Assembly: GCA_963762825.1 (NCBI GenBank)
Contig: CAVXLZ010000004.1
Location: forward strand, 84,500 to 148,499
Direction: 5' to 3'
DNA: 64,000 bases
Source of the DNA: Miltoncostaea sp963762825
GTDB taxonomy: Bacteria; Actinomycetota; Thermoleophilia; Miltoncostaeales; Miltoncostaeaceae
The translations under genes were made by a program, and so were the position numbers. The number at the start of each line of letters is the position of its first letter. Position 1 is the first letter of the stretch. Under the pieces are notes generated by a model. It worked only from the letters and a program-made list of their open reading frames with translations, searched no databases and had not been told where the DNA came from. Shown here piece by piece: positions 50,415 to 59,986 of the stretch.

Positions 50415-51722
50415 TCAGATCACCCCCGCCGCCGCGGCCTCGATGCGCGCAACGTCTGCCGGCTCGGGGACGGCGCGGCGCGCTCCGTCGCGGATCGCCA
50501 CCACCCGCGCGCGCAGCGGCGCCAGGCGCGCAGGGTCGCGCGTCGTGCTCATCACCTTGCCGAGAGCATCGATCAACACCAGCGCCGTCGCCGTGTCGGC
50601 CTGCGCCTCGGCCTCCCGAACGTACTGATCGAAGGCCAGGGAGACGAGATCCTCCCAGGCCGGCCGTGGGTTGATCACCAGCACCCGGCCGTCGCCGTCG
50701 ATGACCGCGGACCCGAGGCGACGATCGCAGAGTCGGCGCATGATGTCGGCGGCGCGCAGGATCGCCTCCTCGGCGCTGGTGGGGTCGTTGACGCTCGGGG
50801 AGAGCGCCCGCAACCCCACGTCGGTGAGCTGGCGGATGCCGAACGCGACGTCCCGCGCCATCGACCGCTGCGTTCCGAGGGTGACCGCCCCCCTCAGGCG
50901 ATCCAGGTCCCTCGACGCGAGCCGAGCGCCCCCGACGACGCGCACGATCGCCTCTCCCTCGGCGATGAAGTCCCCTGCGGCCGGCACGACGTGGGCGATG
51001 CCGCCGCTCTGCCGCATGACGGCGGCGATCTCGTCGTCGTCAGTCCACCTCACGCGGCCGGTGCGCGAGGATCGCACCTCCGCGACCAGGGGGGCGTCCG
51101 GGACGACCGGGTGGTCATGGCTCGACTGGGCCTCCGGGTAGGTCTGCGAGACGACGAACCGCGACTCCTCCCAGATGGAGTCGATCAACCGCTCGACCTG
51201 GATCTCGGAGGCCATGTGGTGGAAGAACGCGATCAGCAGGCCGAGCACGACGAAGCCGAGCACGACGGCGACGTTGACGGTGATGCCGGGCACCTGGTCC
51301 TCGCGCACCAGGCGCAGGGCGACCAGCGCGAACACGAACGCCCCCACGAAGCCGCCGATCACGGCCTGGATGACCCGATCGCGCATGAAGCGCCGCAGCG
51401 CGCGGGGGGAGTACCCCGTGGCCGTGAGGACGAACACGGCCAGCGTGATGGAGAGCGTCACGCCGAGCACCGTCATGGTGGCCGTGGCGATGGTGGAGAG
51501 CACGCTGCGCGCGGCGTCGGCGTTGCCGCTGAAGACCCAGAGGGGCCGGGCGTCGTTGTCATCGAGGGTGCGGTCGAGCCGCACGAGCAGCTCGGCCGCG
51601 ACGGCGGCGAGCACGCCGAGCCCCGCGGGCCACACCCAGAGCCGCTCCCGCAAGAGGTCCAGAGCGCGAGCCAGCCGCCCGATGCCCTGCGACGAGCGAG
51701 CGGCGTCGCGCGGGCGGCTCAT
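50415..51722 (-). CDS. DUF2254 domain-containing membrane protein
   Basis: 435 residues from ATG 51722. Four hydrophobic segments in the first 180 residues, with the DUF2254 core DAARSVLSTIATATMTVLGV and TATGYSPRALRRFMRDRVIQ. The soluble half has GTQRSMARDVAFGIRQLTDV and ALSPSVNDPTSAEEAILRA. Function unknown. Its start overlaps the beta-propeller gene (ATGA), which in turn overlaps the YihY gene, so three membrane or exported proteins are made together. Confidence 0.86.
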   Translation of the reverse strand: MSRPRDAARSSQGIGRLARALDLLRERLWVWPAGLGVLAAVAAELLVRLDRTLDDNDARPLWVFSGNADAARSVLSTIATATMTVLGVTLSITLAVFVLTATGYSPRALRRFMRDRVIQAVIGGFVGAFVFALVALRLVREDQVPGITVNVAVVLGFVVLGLLIAFFHHMASEIQVERLIDSIWEESRFVVSQTYPEAQSSHDHPVVPDAPLVAEVRSSRTGRVRWTDDDEIAAVMRQSGGIAHVVPAAGDFIAEGEAIVRVVGGARLASRDLDRLRGAVTLGTQRSMARDVAFGIRQLTDVGLRALSPSVNDPTSAEEAILRAADIMRRLCDRRLGSAVIDGDGRVLVINPRPAWEDLVSLAFDQYVREAEAQADTATALVLIDALGKVMSTTRDPARLAPLRARVVAIRDGARRAVPEPADVARIEAAAAGVI

Positions 51723-52703
51723 CGTCCTCCCTCCAGGTCGTCGCTGGTCAACCGGAAGACATCGCCCCGCCGGGTCGCAGCCACCACCGAGCTGCCGGCC
51801 GCTGCGATCGTCGCCGGCCGGCCGGGCGCGGCCCACGATGCCGCGATCGAGCCCGTCGCCGCATCCAGCCTCACGATCCGCGAGCCCGCCGCATCGGCTC
51901 CCCAGACGGCGCCTGCGCCGACCGCGACGTCGCTCGGCCCCTTCCCCACCCGGATGCAGGAGCCCGGCCCGGGTCCGACCGGGACGCGCAGGATGCCGTT
52001 GGTGCACCCGTTCGCGACCCAGACCGCGCCCGCCCCCACGGCGATGGCGGCGGCTCCGGCGGTGGCGACGCGGCGGCCCGTGACCCGGCCGGAACGCGGG
52101 TCGTGCCGGACAACCAGGCTCCGCGCGCCGGGTAGCCGCGAGAGCGTCCACACCGAGCCGTAGCCGACGGCAACGTCGACGGCGTCGGGCAGAGCCCGCG
52201 ACCACGATCCACCGGCCCCGATCGCGAGGGCACTCACGCTGTTCTCGCCGACGACCACCACGCGGGCGGGCAGGAGGGCGATGCGGTTGGGCAGGAGATC
52301 GCCCGTTCGACAGAACCCGGCGGCGGCCGCCCCTCGGCTCCAGACGAACGACGGCGCCCGTTCCGGAGCGCAGCAGGGCCACCCACACGGCCCCCCGGCC
52401 GACGGCGAGGTCGGTCGCACGGTCGCCGACCGCACCGACCGTTCGCACCTTCCCCGAGGGCTCCAGCGTCTCCACCGCGAAGGACCGCAGGCGACGGTCG
52501 CCCAACCCGACGGTCCAGATGTCGCGATCGCCGACTGCGACCGCGAGCGCGCCGTCACCCGAACCGCCGAAGGGCACTGCGGTGCGGGCCTCGGACGCGC
52601 GCTCGGCCCCCCCGTGGTCGGTCGCCGCGCTCCAGATGACCGCGCCCGAGAGGAGGGCGAAGGTTCCGACGACCACCGCCCGGATCGCTGCACCGCGCAT
52701 CAT
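51719..52703 (-). pseudogene. Exported beta-propeller-like protein, shifted by one base
   Basis: About 327 residues after repair. An N-terminal anchor (AIRAVVVGTFALLSGAVIW) is followed by repeating blades of about 40 residues with the pattern AVAVGDRDIWTVGL, DLAVGRGAVWVALL, DVAVGYGSVWTLSR, AIAVGAGAVWVANG and DVAVGAGAVWGADA. A one-base insertion near 52301 shifts the frame after RRRVLSNG; removing it joins to DLLPNRIALLPARV. Blades (about five or six visible) suggest a virginiamycin-B-lyase or NHL-like propeller. ATG 52703 or 52700. Confidence 0.82.
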
Positions 52704-53602
52704 CGGCGCTGGACCAGGCCGGCCAGAGCCCGCCGCACGGCGCTGGTCCAGGGTTCATCTCCGGATGGAGGGCGCTCGGCGGAGGCGACCTCGCTCCAGC
52801 GCGCCGCGGCGGCGGCGGTCACCAGCAGCACCACTGCCGCGAGGAAGACGAAGACCAAGAGAGCCACCACGGTGCCGAGGGATCCGTAGACGGCGTTATA
52901 GCGGGCGAAGTTCTCGAGATAGAGGGCGAAGACGTTGACGAGAACCCACAAGCCGAGCGCCCCGACGAGCGCGCCCCGCCAGACGCCGGCCCAGGAGATC
53001 GGAGCCGCGGGCACGAATCGGAGCAGTGCGACGAGGACGGCGAACGCGAGCACCACGGGGGTCATCTGCCCGACGAACACCCCCCAGGCCCCCGACAACC
53101 CGAGTGGCTCGAGCACCTGCTCGTCGGCGAGCCGCGTCAGCAGGGTGACCGTCGTGACGACGAGGAGGACGCTGCCCGTGAGGAGCACCATCGCCAGGTC
53201 CACCGCCTTCCCCCGCAGGAACGCCCGCCCCTCGTGTTCTCCGGTGACGGCAGTGAGGCCGGAGCGGATCGCCCCCATCATGCCGCTCGCCGTCCACAGC
53301 AGGGCCAGGAGTCCCACGATGCCGATGGCCCCCGCCCCGCGACCGGCCCCCTCGAGGGCGTCGCGCAGGTCAGCCGCACCCTGGTCGGAGAGCGGCAGCG
53401 CCTCGACGATCGGGTCGATGACCTCGGTCCGGGCCTGCTCTTGCGAGAGGACGGTGGTGGCCCCGGCCACGAGCGCGATGACCAGGGGGAACAACGACAG
53501 CAGGGCGTAGTAGGCGATCGCGGCTGCCAGACGGGTGCCTCCGGAGTCGGCGAAGCCGGAGGCCGTCCGTTGCACGAGCAGCCAGAGTCGCCAGAGGGCC
53601 AT
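52700..53602 (-). CDS. YihY/RNase BN-family inner membrane protein
   Basis: 300 residues from ATG 53602, six helices. YihY marks: LAAAIAYYALLSLFPLVIAL near residue 25, GMMGAIRSGLTAVTG, and VNVFALYLENFARYNAVYGS near 220. Although once called RNase BN, the family is a membrane protein of unknown role. Overlaps the beta-propeller gene. Confidence 0.88.
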   Translation of the reverse strand: MALWRLWLLVQRTASGFADSGGTRLAAAIAYYALLSLFPLVIALVAGATTVLSQEQARTEVIDPIVEALPLSDQGAADLRDALEGAGRGAGAIGIVGLLALLWTASGMMGAIRSGLTAVTGEHEGRAFLRGKAVDLAMVLLTGSVLLVVTTVTLLTRLADEQVLEPLGLSGAWGVFVGQMTPVVLAFAVLVALLRFVPAAPISWAGVWRGALVGALGLWVLVNVFALYLENFARYNAVYGSLGTVVALLVFVFLAAVVLLVTAAAAARWSEVASAERPPSGDEPWTSAVRRALAGLVQRR

Positions 53603-53696
53603 GGCCCAAGCATGCCCGTTCCACGGCGACCACCAACCACAGTGACCACTCGCACCCAGGCTGGATTCCCGCAGGGCTCGTGCCGATGACCCGCGT

Positions 53697-56000
53697 ATGG
53701 ACCCGACCGCCATCGGCCGTCGCGCCGTGCCGCGAGCTGCGATCGCCGTCTACTGGGCCGCCGTGACGGCGGGTCTGATCGTCTACGGCGTCCACGTCGG
53801 GTTCAGCATCGGCACCGGCCCGACGGCGGCCGCCCTCCTCGATGGATGGCTCTACTCCTCCCTGGTGCTCGCGAGCGCGCTCGGCCTCTTCGCACGTGGT
53901 GTGCTCGTGCGCGAGGACCGGCTGGCGTGGTGCCTCCTCGGAGCAGGGGTCCTGGCGTGGTCGGTGGGCGACATCTACTGGTGGCGCGTGCTCGCCGTGA
54001 TGGAGGAGCCCCCCTTCCCGTCGATCTCGGACGCCCTCTACCTCGCCCTCTACCCGCTCGGTTATGCGGGCATCGTCCTCCTGGTGAAATCGCGCGTCAG
54101 GCGCTTCCACGCCAGCCAGTGGCTCGACGGCCTCTCGGCCGCCCTGCTCATCACCGCGAGCGCCGCCGTCCTCGTTCTGCCGCCCATCGTGGCGGCCACC
54201 GAGGGAAGCGTGGCCGCGGTCGCGACCAACCTCGCGTACCCGCTCGGCGACCTCCTGCTGCTCGCCCTGCTCGCCCTGCTCGCCGGCGTGACCGGCTGGC
54301 GCCCCGGCGGCGCGGTCGGCCTGCTCGGCGCCGGCTGCTTGGTCTTCGCGGTCACCGACGGCTTCTTCCTCTACTCGGTGGCCAACGAGACCTACGCCGA
54401 GGGAGGCCTGCTCGACCTGGGCTGGCCCCTCGGCCTCGCGCTCATGGGCCTGGCGGCGTGGGCGCCGAGCTCGCGCGCCACCCTCGGTCGCCTGGAGGGT
54501 TGGGGGGTGCTGGTGCTGCCGGGGCTCGTCGCGGCCGGTTCGCTGGCCGTCCTGGCCATCAACCGCTACTCGACGAGCGGCAATTCCTACGCGTTCTGGC
54601 TGGCGGCGAGCGCGATCGCCGTCACCTTCTTCCGTGCCGCGCTGACCTTCCGCGAGAACATCGCCCTCGCCGACAGCCACCGCCAGGCGATCACCGACGC
54701 CCTCACCGGCCTTCCCAATCGGCGGCTCTTCAACGACCGGGCCGAGCAGGCTGTGCTGCGGGCGCGCCGGCACGGAGAGCGGATCGCGGTCATGATCATC
54801 GACCTCGATCGCTTCAAGGAGGTCAACGACACCCTCGGTCACCATTCGGGCGACGTGCTCCTGATCGAGATCGCCCGGCGACTGCGGCGTACCGTTCGCG
54901 AGAGCGACACCGTCGCCCGGCTCGGTGGCGACGAGTTCGCGGTGCTGGTCCCCGGGATCTCCGACGCGGCCGCGGCCGAGCTCGTGGCGGAGGGCCTCAC
55001 CAAGGCCATCTCGGAGCCGATCGTGGTCGAGGGGCTGTCTCTCGACACCGAGGCGAGCATCGGCATCGCCCTCTACCCCGACCACGGCGACGACGTCGCC
55101 CAGCTCCTGCAGCGGGCCGACGTGGCGATGTACGCCGCCAAGGAGGACCATGTCGGCCACGGCGTCTACGGCCCCGAGCGCGACAACTACAGCCCTGAGC
55201 GGCTCAGCCTGATCGGCGAGCTGCGCCATGCCATCGAGCGCGACGAGCTGGTCCTCCACTACCAGCCGAAGATCGACCTCGCGAGCGCCGGCTTCGCCGG
55301 GATGGAGGTACTACTGCGCTGGCAGCACCCCGAGCGGGGGCTCCTCGCACCGGGCGATTTCATCCCGTTCGCCGAGCACACGACCCTGATCAAGCCGCTC
55401 ACCCTCCATGTGCTCGACCGAGCCCTCGCGCAGTCTCGGCGATGGGAGGACGAGGGGCGCGTCATCTCGGTGGCCGTCAACGTCTCGGCGCGGAACCTCC
55501 TCGATCCCGAGTTCGCCGAGGACGTGGCCGTCCGCCTCGAGCGTCACGGCGTGCCCTCCGACCGCCTCGAGCTCGAGATCACCGAGACCGTGCTGATGGC
55601 CAATCCGGCCCGGGCCCTCGAGGTGCTCGAGCGACTGAGCGCGATGGGCGTCAGCCTCTCGATCGACGACTTCGGCGCCGGCTACTCGTCCCTCAACTAT
55701 CTCAAGAGGCTCCCGGTCAACGTCCTGAAGATCGACAAGTCGTTCGTGCTCAACATGGCGACCAACCCCGCCGACGCGATGATCGTCCGCTCCACCGTGG
55801 ACCTCGGACGAAACCTCGGCTTGCGCGTGGTGGCCGAGGGCATCGAGGACCAGGCCGTCTACGACGCGCTGCGCGCCCTGGGCTGCGACCTGGGCCAGGG
55901 CTTCCACATGAGCCGGCCGCTGCCGGCCAACGAGCTCGAGGATCTGCTCGACGCGTTCGACGCCGGCGCCACCGAGGCCGACGCGACGATCGCGAGCTGA
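53697..56000 (+). CDS. Membrane GGDEF-EAL cyclic-di-GMP protein
   Basis: 767 residues. About nine or ten helices in the first 310 form an unclassified sensor. The GGDEF domain (about 330-485) has ARLGGDEFAVL intact and the inhibitory RESD (RxxD) just before it. The EAL domain (about 500-755) keeps the key residues: GMEVLLRW in place of EALLRW (Glu retained), NVSARNL, ITETVLM, IDDFGAGYSSLNYL, KIDKSFV, AEGIED and QGFHMSRPL. Both synthesis and breakdown of c-di-GMP are possible. It starts with the ATG at 53697, divergent from YihY. Confidence 0.92.
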   Translation: MDPTAIGRRAVPRAAIAVYWAAVTAGLIVYGVHVGFSIGTGPTAAALLDGWLYSSLVLASALGLFARGVLVREDRLAWCLLGAGVLAWSVGDIYWWRVLAVMEEPPFPSISDALYLALYPLGYAGIVLLVKSRVRRFHASQWLDGLSAALLITASAAVLVLPPIVAATEGSVAAVATNLAYPLGDLLLLALLALLAGVTGWRPGGAVGLLGAGCLVFAVTDGFFLYSVANETYAEGGLLDLGWPLGLALMGLAAWAPSSRATLGRLEGWGVLVLPGLVAAGSLAVLAINRYSTSGNSYAFWLAASAIAVTFFRAALTFRENIALADSHRQAITDALTGLPNRRLFNDRAEQAVLRARRHGERIAVMIIDLDRFKEVNDTLGHHSGDVLLIEIARRLRRTVRESDTVARLGGDEFAVLVPGISDAAAAELVAEGLTKAISEPIVVEGLSLDTEASIGIALYPDHGDDVAQLLQRADVAMYAAKEDHVGHGVYGPERDNYSPERLSLIGELRHAIERDELVLHYQPKIDLASAGFAGMEVLLRWQHPERGLLAPGDFIPFAEHTTLIKPLTLHVLDRALAQSRRWEDEGRVISVAVNVSARNLLDPEFAEDVAVRLERHGVPSDRLELEITETVLMANPARALEVLERLSAMGVSLSIDDFGAGYSSLNYLKRLPVNVLKIDKSFVLNMATNPADAMIVRSTVDLGRNLGLRVVAEGIEDQAVYDALRALGCDLGQGFHMSRPLPANELEDLLDAFDAGATEADATIAS

Positions 56001-56076
56001 TCCACCCCGGCGCCTGGAGGCCCATCAGGCGCGCCGCCGGCCGGGGTCGAGGTGGTCAGCACGGCTCCCGCCGCCC

Positions 56077-57267
56077 TCACGGCCGGTAGAAGAAGCGCGA
56101 GAGCCGGCAGAGCGAGATGCCGCGGGTCTCGCGTGCGCGGTTCTTTCGTGCGCAGAGGTAGGTGTCGACGAAGCCCGCTCCCCGGGCGCGGAGCCGTGCC
56201 GTCGGACGCAGGGTCACCGACGCGGTCCCGTCGGTTCCGGTTGCGGTCGCAACCGGCCGAACCAGCCCGGCCGGCACGCTTCGGGCGGTGAATCGGGCGC
56301 GGCGTACCAGGAACCCGAAGGTCTCGGTGACGTTAACCGAAAGCCGCAACGCACCCCCTCCCGCCCGCCGATAGACCGGTGAGTTGATCCGCAGGCGACT
56401 CGGCAGGAACAGCTGGCTGGCAGGCACCGAGACGCGGTCACCGCGCAGCCCGATGGCGCCGACCGGCGCACCCGGAGTCAGGTCGGCCGCCAGACCGGCC
56501 ACACACGGCGCCTGGTTGTCGATCGACAGGCGGTCGAGCAGCACCGCCGAGTCGTAGAGGGGGTCGGCCTGATCGAAGATCGTGAGGTAGAGCGTGTGCG
56601 CTCCTGGAGTGATGGGCGTCGAGGCGCGCAGCACGCGGGTGGCGGCGTCGTAGGTCGTGCCCGATGCGAGCCCGGCCGAGACCGCCGCGACGCCTGCTCC
56701 GTTCACTGAGACGTTTCGTCCGAGCTCGTCCTTGGCGAAGTTGTCCGGCGCCACGATGCTGGGGTTCGCGGTTCCCGAGGCGTCCCACGTGGACCTGTCG
56801 AGCTCGGCGACGAACGCGTCGTTGTAGATCGAACCGACGAACTCGGGGAACTCCTCCGAATAGAAGCGGAAGCGGAACGAGAGGCAGCTGCTCCCGGCGG
56901 GCGCCGTCAGGCTGATGCGCAGCGTGACCACGTCGCTGGCCCCGCGCACGAACGGGCCGGCGTTGTCGGCCGTCCTGTTGCCGGTGCTGTTGACGGCCTC
57001 GAGCTGGGTGACGTCACCGGAGCCGAGGATCGCGTAGGTGGCGCCGCTGCGCGGGAAGCCGCCGACGGGAGAGGTCGCGATCGCGGTCGGATTCCCCTCG
57101 GGGGGGCGGCTCACGAAATCCGCCGCGGTGACGATGGAGGGTGTCTGCGTCATCGCCTTGGCCAGCGCGAGCGCGTCGGACGAGGGCGTGATGGCCGCGT
57201 TCGCGACGCTGGTGAGAGCGAGGGCGCCGACGAGGACACCTCCGATGATGGACGTGCCTGGTCTCAT
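56077..57267 (-). CDS. Exported choice-of-anchor L domain protein
   Basis: 396 residues. Signal peptide TSIIGGVLVGALALTSVANA. The anchor-L domain pattern is clear: LSFRFRFYSEEFPEFVGSIY then NDAFVAELD near residue 140, and LYLTIFDQADPLYDSAVLLD near 225. No C-terminal sorting motif is visible; the protein ends in basic residues after a Cys-containing stretch (FVDTYLCARKNR). Likely an adhesin-like secreted protein; inference from family. Confidence 0.83.
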   Translation of the reverse strand: MRPGTSIIGGVLVGALALTSVANAAITPSSDALALAKAMTQTPSIVTAADFVSRPPEGNPTAIATSPVGGFPRSGATYAILGSGDVTQLEAVNSTGNRTADNAGPFVRGASDVVTLRISLTAPAGSSCLSFRFRFYSEEFPEFVGSIYNDAFVAELDRSTWDASGTANPSIVAPDNFAKDELGRNVSVNGAGVAAVSAGLASGTTYDAATRVLRASTPITPGAHTLYLTIFDQADPLYDSAVLLDRLSIDNQAPCVAGLAADLTPGAPVGAIGLRGDRVSVPASQLFLPSRLRINSPVYRRAGGGALRLSVNVTETFGFLVRRARFTARSVPAGLVRPVATATGTDGTASVTLRPTARLRARGAGFVDTYLCARKNRARETRGISLCRLSRFFYRP

Positions 57268-57439
57268 GGACGATTCGCTCTCTCTAGCCCTGCCGGGATG
57301 AGCATCCGTAATAGACCGCAGAGGGCTCCGCTGTCAACCGCCGCTCGCGCGACCTCTCGAGAGAGATCCGCTCGCTGCGCGAGCCCTGGCGTCCGACGGC
57401 CGGGCTTGGACGACACGCGGGAGATGGCGGCAGAACGCG

Positions 57440-57592
57440 GGATCCCCGGAGGTCTCCGAGCGACCTTCCACCGCCGGGGCCCGTTACCTCGGCATGGAGG
57501 CCGACGGCGCTGGGCGTCTGAAGCAGCGCAAGCGCGAGGATTCCCGGCTCACGACCGTCGTCGCCGACCCCGATACTCGGCCTTTCGGGAGG
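57440..57592 (+). mobile_element. IS3-family transposase orfA remnant
   Basis: Between the anchor-L gene and tRNA-Arg the plus strand contains fragments in shifting frames that match OrfA of IS3-type elements: ATFHRRG, then LGMEADGAGRLKQRKREDSR, then LTTVVAD (relatives: GGMEADEAKRLKELEAENAR then LKRIVADQ). No complete frame, no terminal repeats. The rest of 57268-57439 holds nothing I can recognise. Confidence 0.55.
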
Positions 57593-57666
57593 TGCGCCAG
57601 ACAGGATTCGAACCTGTGACCTCCGGTTTCGTAGACCGGCGCTCTATCCGACTGAGCTACTGGCGC
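57593..57666 (-). tRNA. tRNA-Arg (anticodon ACG)
   Basis: 74 nt. Acceptor GCGCCAG pairs with CTGGCGC; anticodon loop CT-ACG-AA on a CCGGT/ACCGG stem; T-loop GTTCGAATC. CCA is not encoded. The A34 is the known substrate of TadA, encoded at 38084. Confidence 0.95.
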
Positions 57667-57711
57667 GCGACCCGGGAGGTTACCAGGGTCGCGGAAGACC
57701 TCGCGGGCGGA

Positions 57712-57962
57712 CTACCGGGCGGCGATCGGCTCCCCGTAGATGAAATCGTCCATCACGGCGACGTCGAGGCTGCCGGTCTCGTCGGACCGAGTGGGCGGTT
57801 GCCGTACTCGATCCGGACCCGCGCCACGACGCCTTCGAGGAGACGACGCCGAGGAACGAACGCGTCCTCCTGCTCCGCGGCACGGTGAAGCGCCCCAGCG
57901 AGCGGCCCCTGGTGAGGGTCGGCCGCGGTGAGGCCCGCCGGCACGAGCGGGCGCCGGGTCAT
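57712..57962 (-). pseudogene. Small hypothetical gene, frameshifted
   Basis: Two minus-strand frames read like one short protein: from ATG 57962, LHRAAEQEDAFVPRRRLLEG then VVARVRIEYGNRPL, continuing after a shift near 57790 as SDETGSLDVAVMDDFIYGEP and IAAR with a stop at 57712. About 83 residues if joined. No family recognised. It lies between tRNA-Arg and tRNA-Ser. Confidence 0.4.
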
Positions 57963-58022
57963 GCCCGACGCTGCACCACCGAGGACGCCCGTCCGGCGGG
58001 ATCATTCCCGCCGGACCCGGAA

Positions 58023-58112
58023 CGGAGAGGGAGGGATTCGAACCCTCGAATCAGGTTAACCCCGATTACCCGCTTAGCAGGCGGATGCCTTCAGCCACTC
58101 GGCCACCTCTCC
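58023..58112 (-). tRNA. tRNA-Ser (anticodon GCU)
   Basis: 90 nt with the long variable arm of serine tRNAs. Acceptor GGAGAGG pairs with CCTCTCC, discriminator G; anticodon loop CT-GCT-AA; T-loop GTTCGAATC. CCA not encoded. Confidence 0.95.
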
Positions 58113-58146
58113 CGAGGAGGCCGTATCCTAGCGGGCACTCCGACCG

Positions 58147-58238
58147 GGAGGGGTGGCAGAGCGGTCGAATGCGGCGGTCTTGAAAACCGTTGTCCGGTGA
58201 ACGCCGGACCGTGGGTTCGAATCCCACCCCCTCCGCCA
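58147..58238 (+). tRNA. tRNA-Ser (anticodon UGA)
   Basis: 89 nt plus an encoded CCA (58236-58238). Acceptor GGAGGGG pairs with CCCCTCC; anticodon loop CT-TGA-AA; long variable arm; T-loop GTTCGAATC. Divergent from tRNA-Ser(GCU), 34 bp apart. The 3' end faces the decayed region and is a typical integration site, though no att repeat was found. Confidence 0.95.
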
Positions 58239-58252
58239 TAAGCTCGACGTTC

Positions 58253-58292
58253 GAACCCGGCCCAACCAAAACGAGGCCGGGTTCTTCGATTT
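58253..58292 (+). terminator. Terminator after tRNA-Ser(UGA)
   Basis: A 10-bp stem GAACCCGGCC/GGCCGGGTTC (58253-58262, 58275-58284) with a 12-nt loop is followed by TTCGATTT, the only T-rich tail among the hairpins seen here. Confidence 0.75.
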
Positions 58293-58800
58293 CCAAGGGG
58301 TCGTCCGCATGGACGGCCCCTTCTTCGTGCTCGGGCAGCAGTGCACGGACGGCGGCCTCGACGTCCTTCGGACGAGCCACTCGATTAGGCGCGGCGCGCA
58401 GATAGCGCTCCAGGTCGCCCTCGGAACGCCACTCCCGCGTGAGCGTCTTGTTGCTGCGAAGCGGCGGGAGGACGAGGCAGGCGTCTGGCGCTTCCTTCGC
58501 GAGAAGTTCAACGAACTCGTACTGTGGCGGCGGCGGACGACCGCCCCGACGCCGGAGTCTGATTCTCGTTCGCAATCACGACGTCAGGCGCGGACGAGAG
58601 GATCGGCCGATCGTCGTTACCGCGGAGGTCTCGTCAACCTGCGCACCCGGCCCCTGGTTCGGGCTGACGGCGAAGGCCTCCTGCCGCCGAGTCTTGCCCC
58701 GTAGTGTGCAGGGAGCAGCTGGCTGCGTCTGGGACGGGTTCGCCGTTTCCTGCGGCGGAGCAGACTCATACGCAGGTCTTGGGCTTTTCCGGGTTTCGGA
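58293..58800. other. No convincing gene; possible decayed coding sequence
   Basis: About 500 bp after the tRNA terminator. The minus strand reads protein-like for about 90 codons (QYEFVELLAKEAPDACLVLP, RVARPKDVEAAVRALLPEHE) but has no own stop before running into the tRNA genes, where it becomes a translated tRNA. I take it as a possible remnant and claim no gene. Confidence 0.35.
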
Positions 58801-58809
58801 GGGTTAGAC

Positions 58810-59586
58810 ATGTGGAGCCTGATCGTCACAGGCGTGTTCATCTTGGCTGTCGTAGTTCTCGTTGTGCGTGCGCGCAAGGCCCGCTTCGCGCGTCTCCAGG
58901 AGCACTCGCTCGAGTCTCCGGAGCAGGCGGAGAAGATTGGCGCCGAGCTGCTCGACTACATCCGGTTCAAGAGCCACCAACCTGGCACAGAGGTCAGTCT
59001 TTACCGCTTCTGGCTTGACCGGGGACTCACTGACGGCGATAAAGCGACCATCCTCGACCCGCTCATCGAGAGCGAGGTGCTGCTCCAGAAAGTATCTTCG
59101 AAGTCCGTCGAGGGACCAAGCTTCCGAGCGCTCCCGAAGGCGACATTTGGCCTGCCTGACACGGTAGTCCTGAGTCCGAGGGAGTGGCATCGCATGGTCA
59201 GCGGCGGCACCTCTTCGCTTACGGTCATTGGAGGTCTCTACGTGGATAATTCCAGCCAGTCCATATCGAACGAGTCGGGCCAGGTGAACGCGGCATTTGC
59301 CTCTGGTATGTCGCGCGCGGACGCATCAGACAACACACAGGTGGGCCTGACGGCGGATGACCTGGCTCGACTGTCGGCTGCTCTCAGGGAGGACGCTGAA
59401 ACGGTCGAAGATGGCACCCAGCGCCAGGCTCTACTCGACCTCGCCGAGGAAGCCGACGAGGCGCGATCTGACCCCGGCGGTAAGGGAAAGAGGCTGTTCA
59501 AGACCGTGGCCGCCGTGGCGTCGCTCACCTCGGCGACTCTCGTCGCGACGAATGCGGCAGTTGAAGCGCTGGAGCACGTCCTCTAG
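58810..59586 (+). CDS. Hypothetical membrane-anchored protein
   Basis: 258 residues. Transmembrane helix at 2-20 (WSLIVTGVFILAVVVLVV). Residues about 40-95 look like a winged-helix unit (AELLDYIRFKSHQPGTEVSL and YRFWLDRGLTDGDKATILDP). A Ser/Asn/Gly-rich segment (YVDNSSQSISNESGQVNAAF) comes next, then an acidic helical region and a second hydrophobic stretch (VAAVASLTSATLVATNAAV). CGGAGGG lies just before the ATG. Codon use is less G+C-biased than in neighbours, which suggests transfer. Family not recognised. Confidence 0.7.
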   Translation: MWSLIVTGVFILAVVVLVVRARKARFARLQEHSLESPEQAEKIGAELLDYIRFKSHQPGTEVSLYRFWLDRGLTDGDKATILDPLIESEVLLQKVSSKSVEGPSFRALPKATFGLPDTVVLSPREWHRMVSGGTSSLTVIGGLYVDNSSQSISNESGQVNAAFASGMSRADASDNTQVGLTADDLARLSAALREDAETVEDGTQRQALLDLAEEADEARSDPGGKGKRLFKTVAAVASLTSATLVATNAAVEALEHVL

Positions 59587-59986
59587 CGAAGCGCCTCAGG
59601 TCGAGCCGCTCTCTCCGTCCGCCTCAGCTCCGACCAAGACGCGTCCGTCTCCAAACGAAGCAGTCCAAGCAGGTTTGGGTTCAACTTCAGTCGCGCCAGG
59701 CCCGTTGTTCCTGAGACGCGGCTGGCCCGACCGGCGGCCGGGCCCACTCGCTCATGGGGTCAGCCCGAGAGGCGAGCCAATACACTTGGAGGAGACACAG
59801 CGAGTGGGCGTAGTGAGTCGGAGGAACCTGCTGGTGCGAGTGCCGAGCGCACTCCCGAGGGCTGCATATGCGGTCGAGGGTTAGAGGCGTAGAAAAATCG
59901 GCCTCGGAATATTGGGCCGCCGACTGAATGCGACCTGTCAGGTCGAGGCGCAGCGTCGCTGAATCCCGGAGGCGTCGTGATCGCCA
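59587..59986. other. Intergenic stretch with an 11-bp inverted repeat
   Basis: No gene supported in 400 bp. GCCCACTCGCT at 59742-59752 is exactly complementary to 59799-59809, 46 bp apart, which may form a stem or be ends of a lost element. The plus-strand open frame here is out of phase with codon bias and is ignored. Confidence 0.4.

Noticed and set aside
53370..55259. 629-codon minus-strand open frame
   Set aside because: Mirror frame of the GGDEF-EAL and YihY genes, rich in Glu/Arg/Gly repeats typical of antisense frames in high-G+C DNA.
57298..57888. Open frame with TGFEPVTSGFVDRRSIRLSY
   Set aside because: This is the translated complement of tRNA-Arg, a well-known false protein; only the IS3-like piece upstream is kept.
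58066..58575. Minus-strand frame with MAEGVGFEPTVRRSP
   Set aside because: It reads through both tRNA-Ser genes, another classic tRNA translation artefact; the first part is listed only as a possible remnant.
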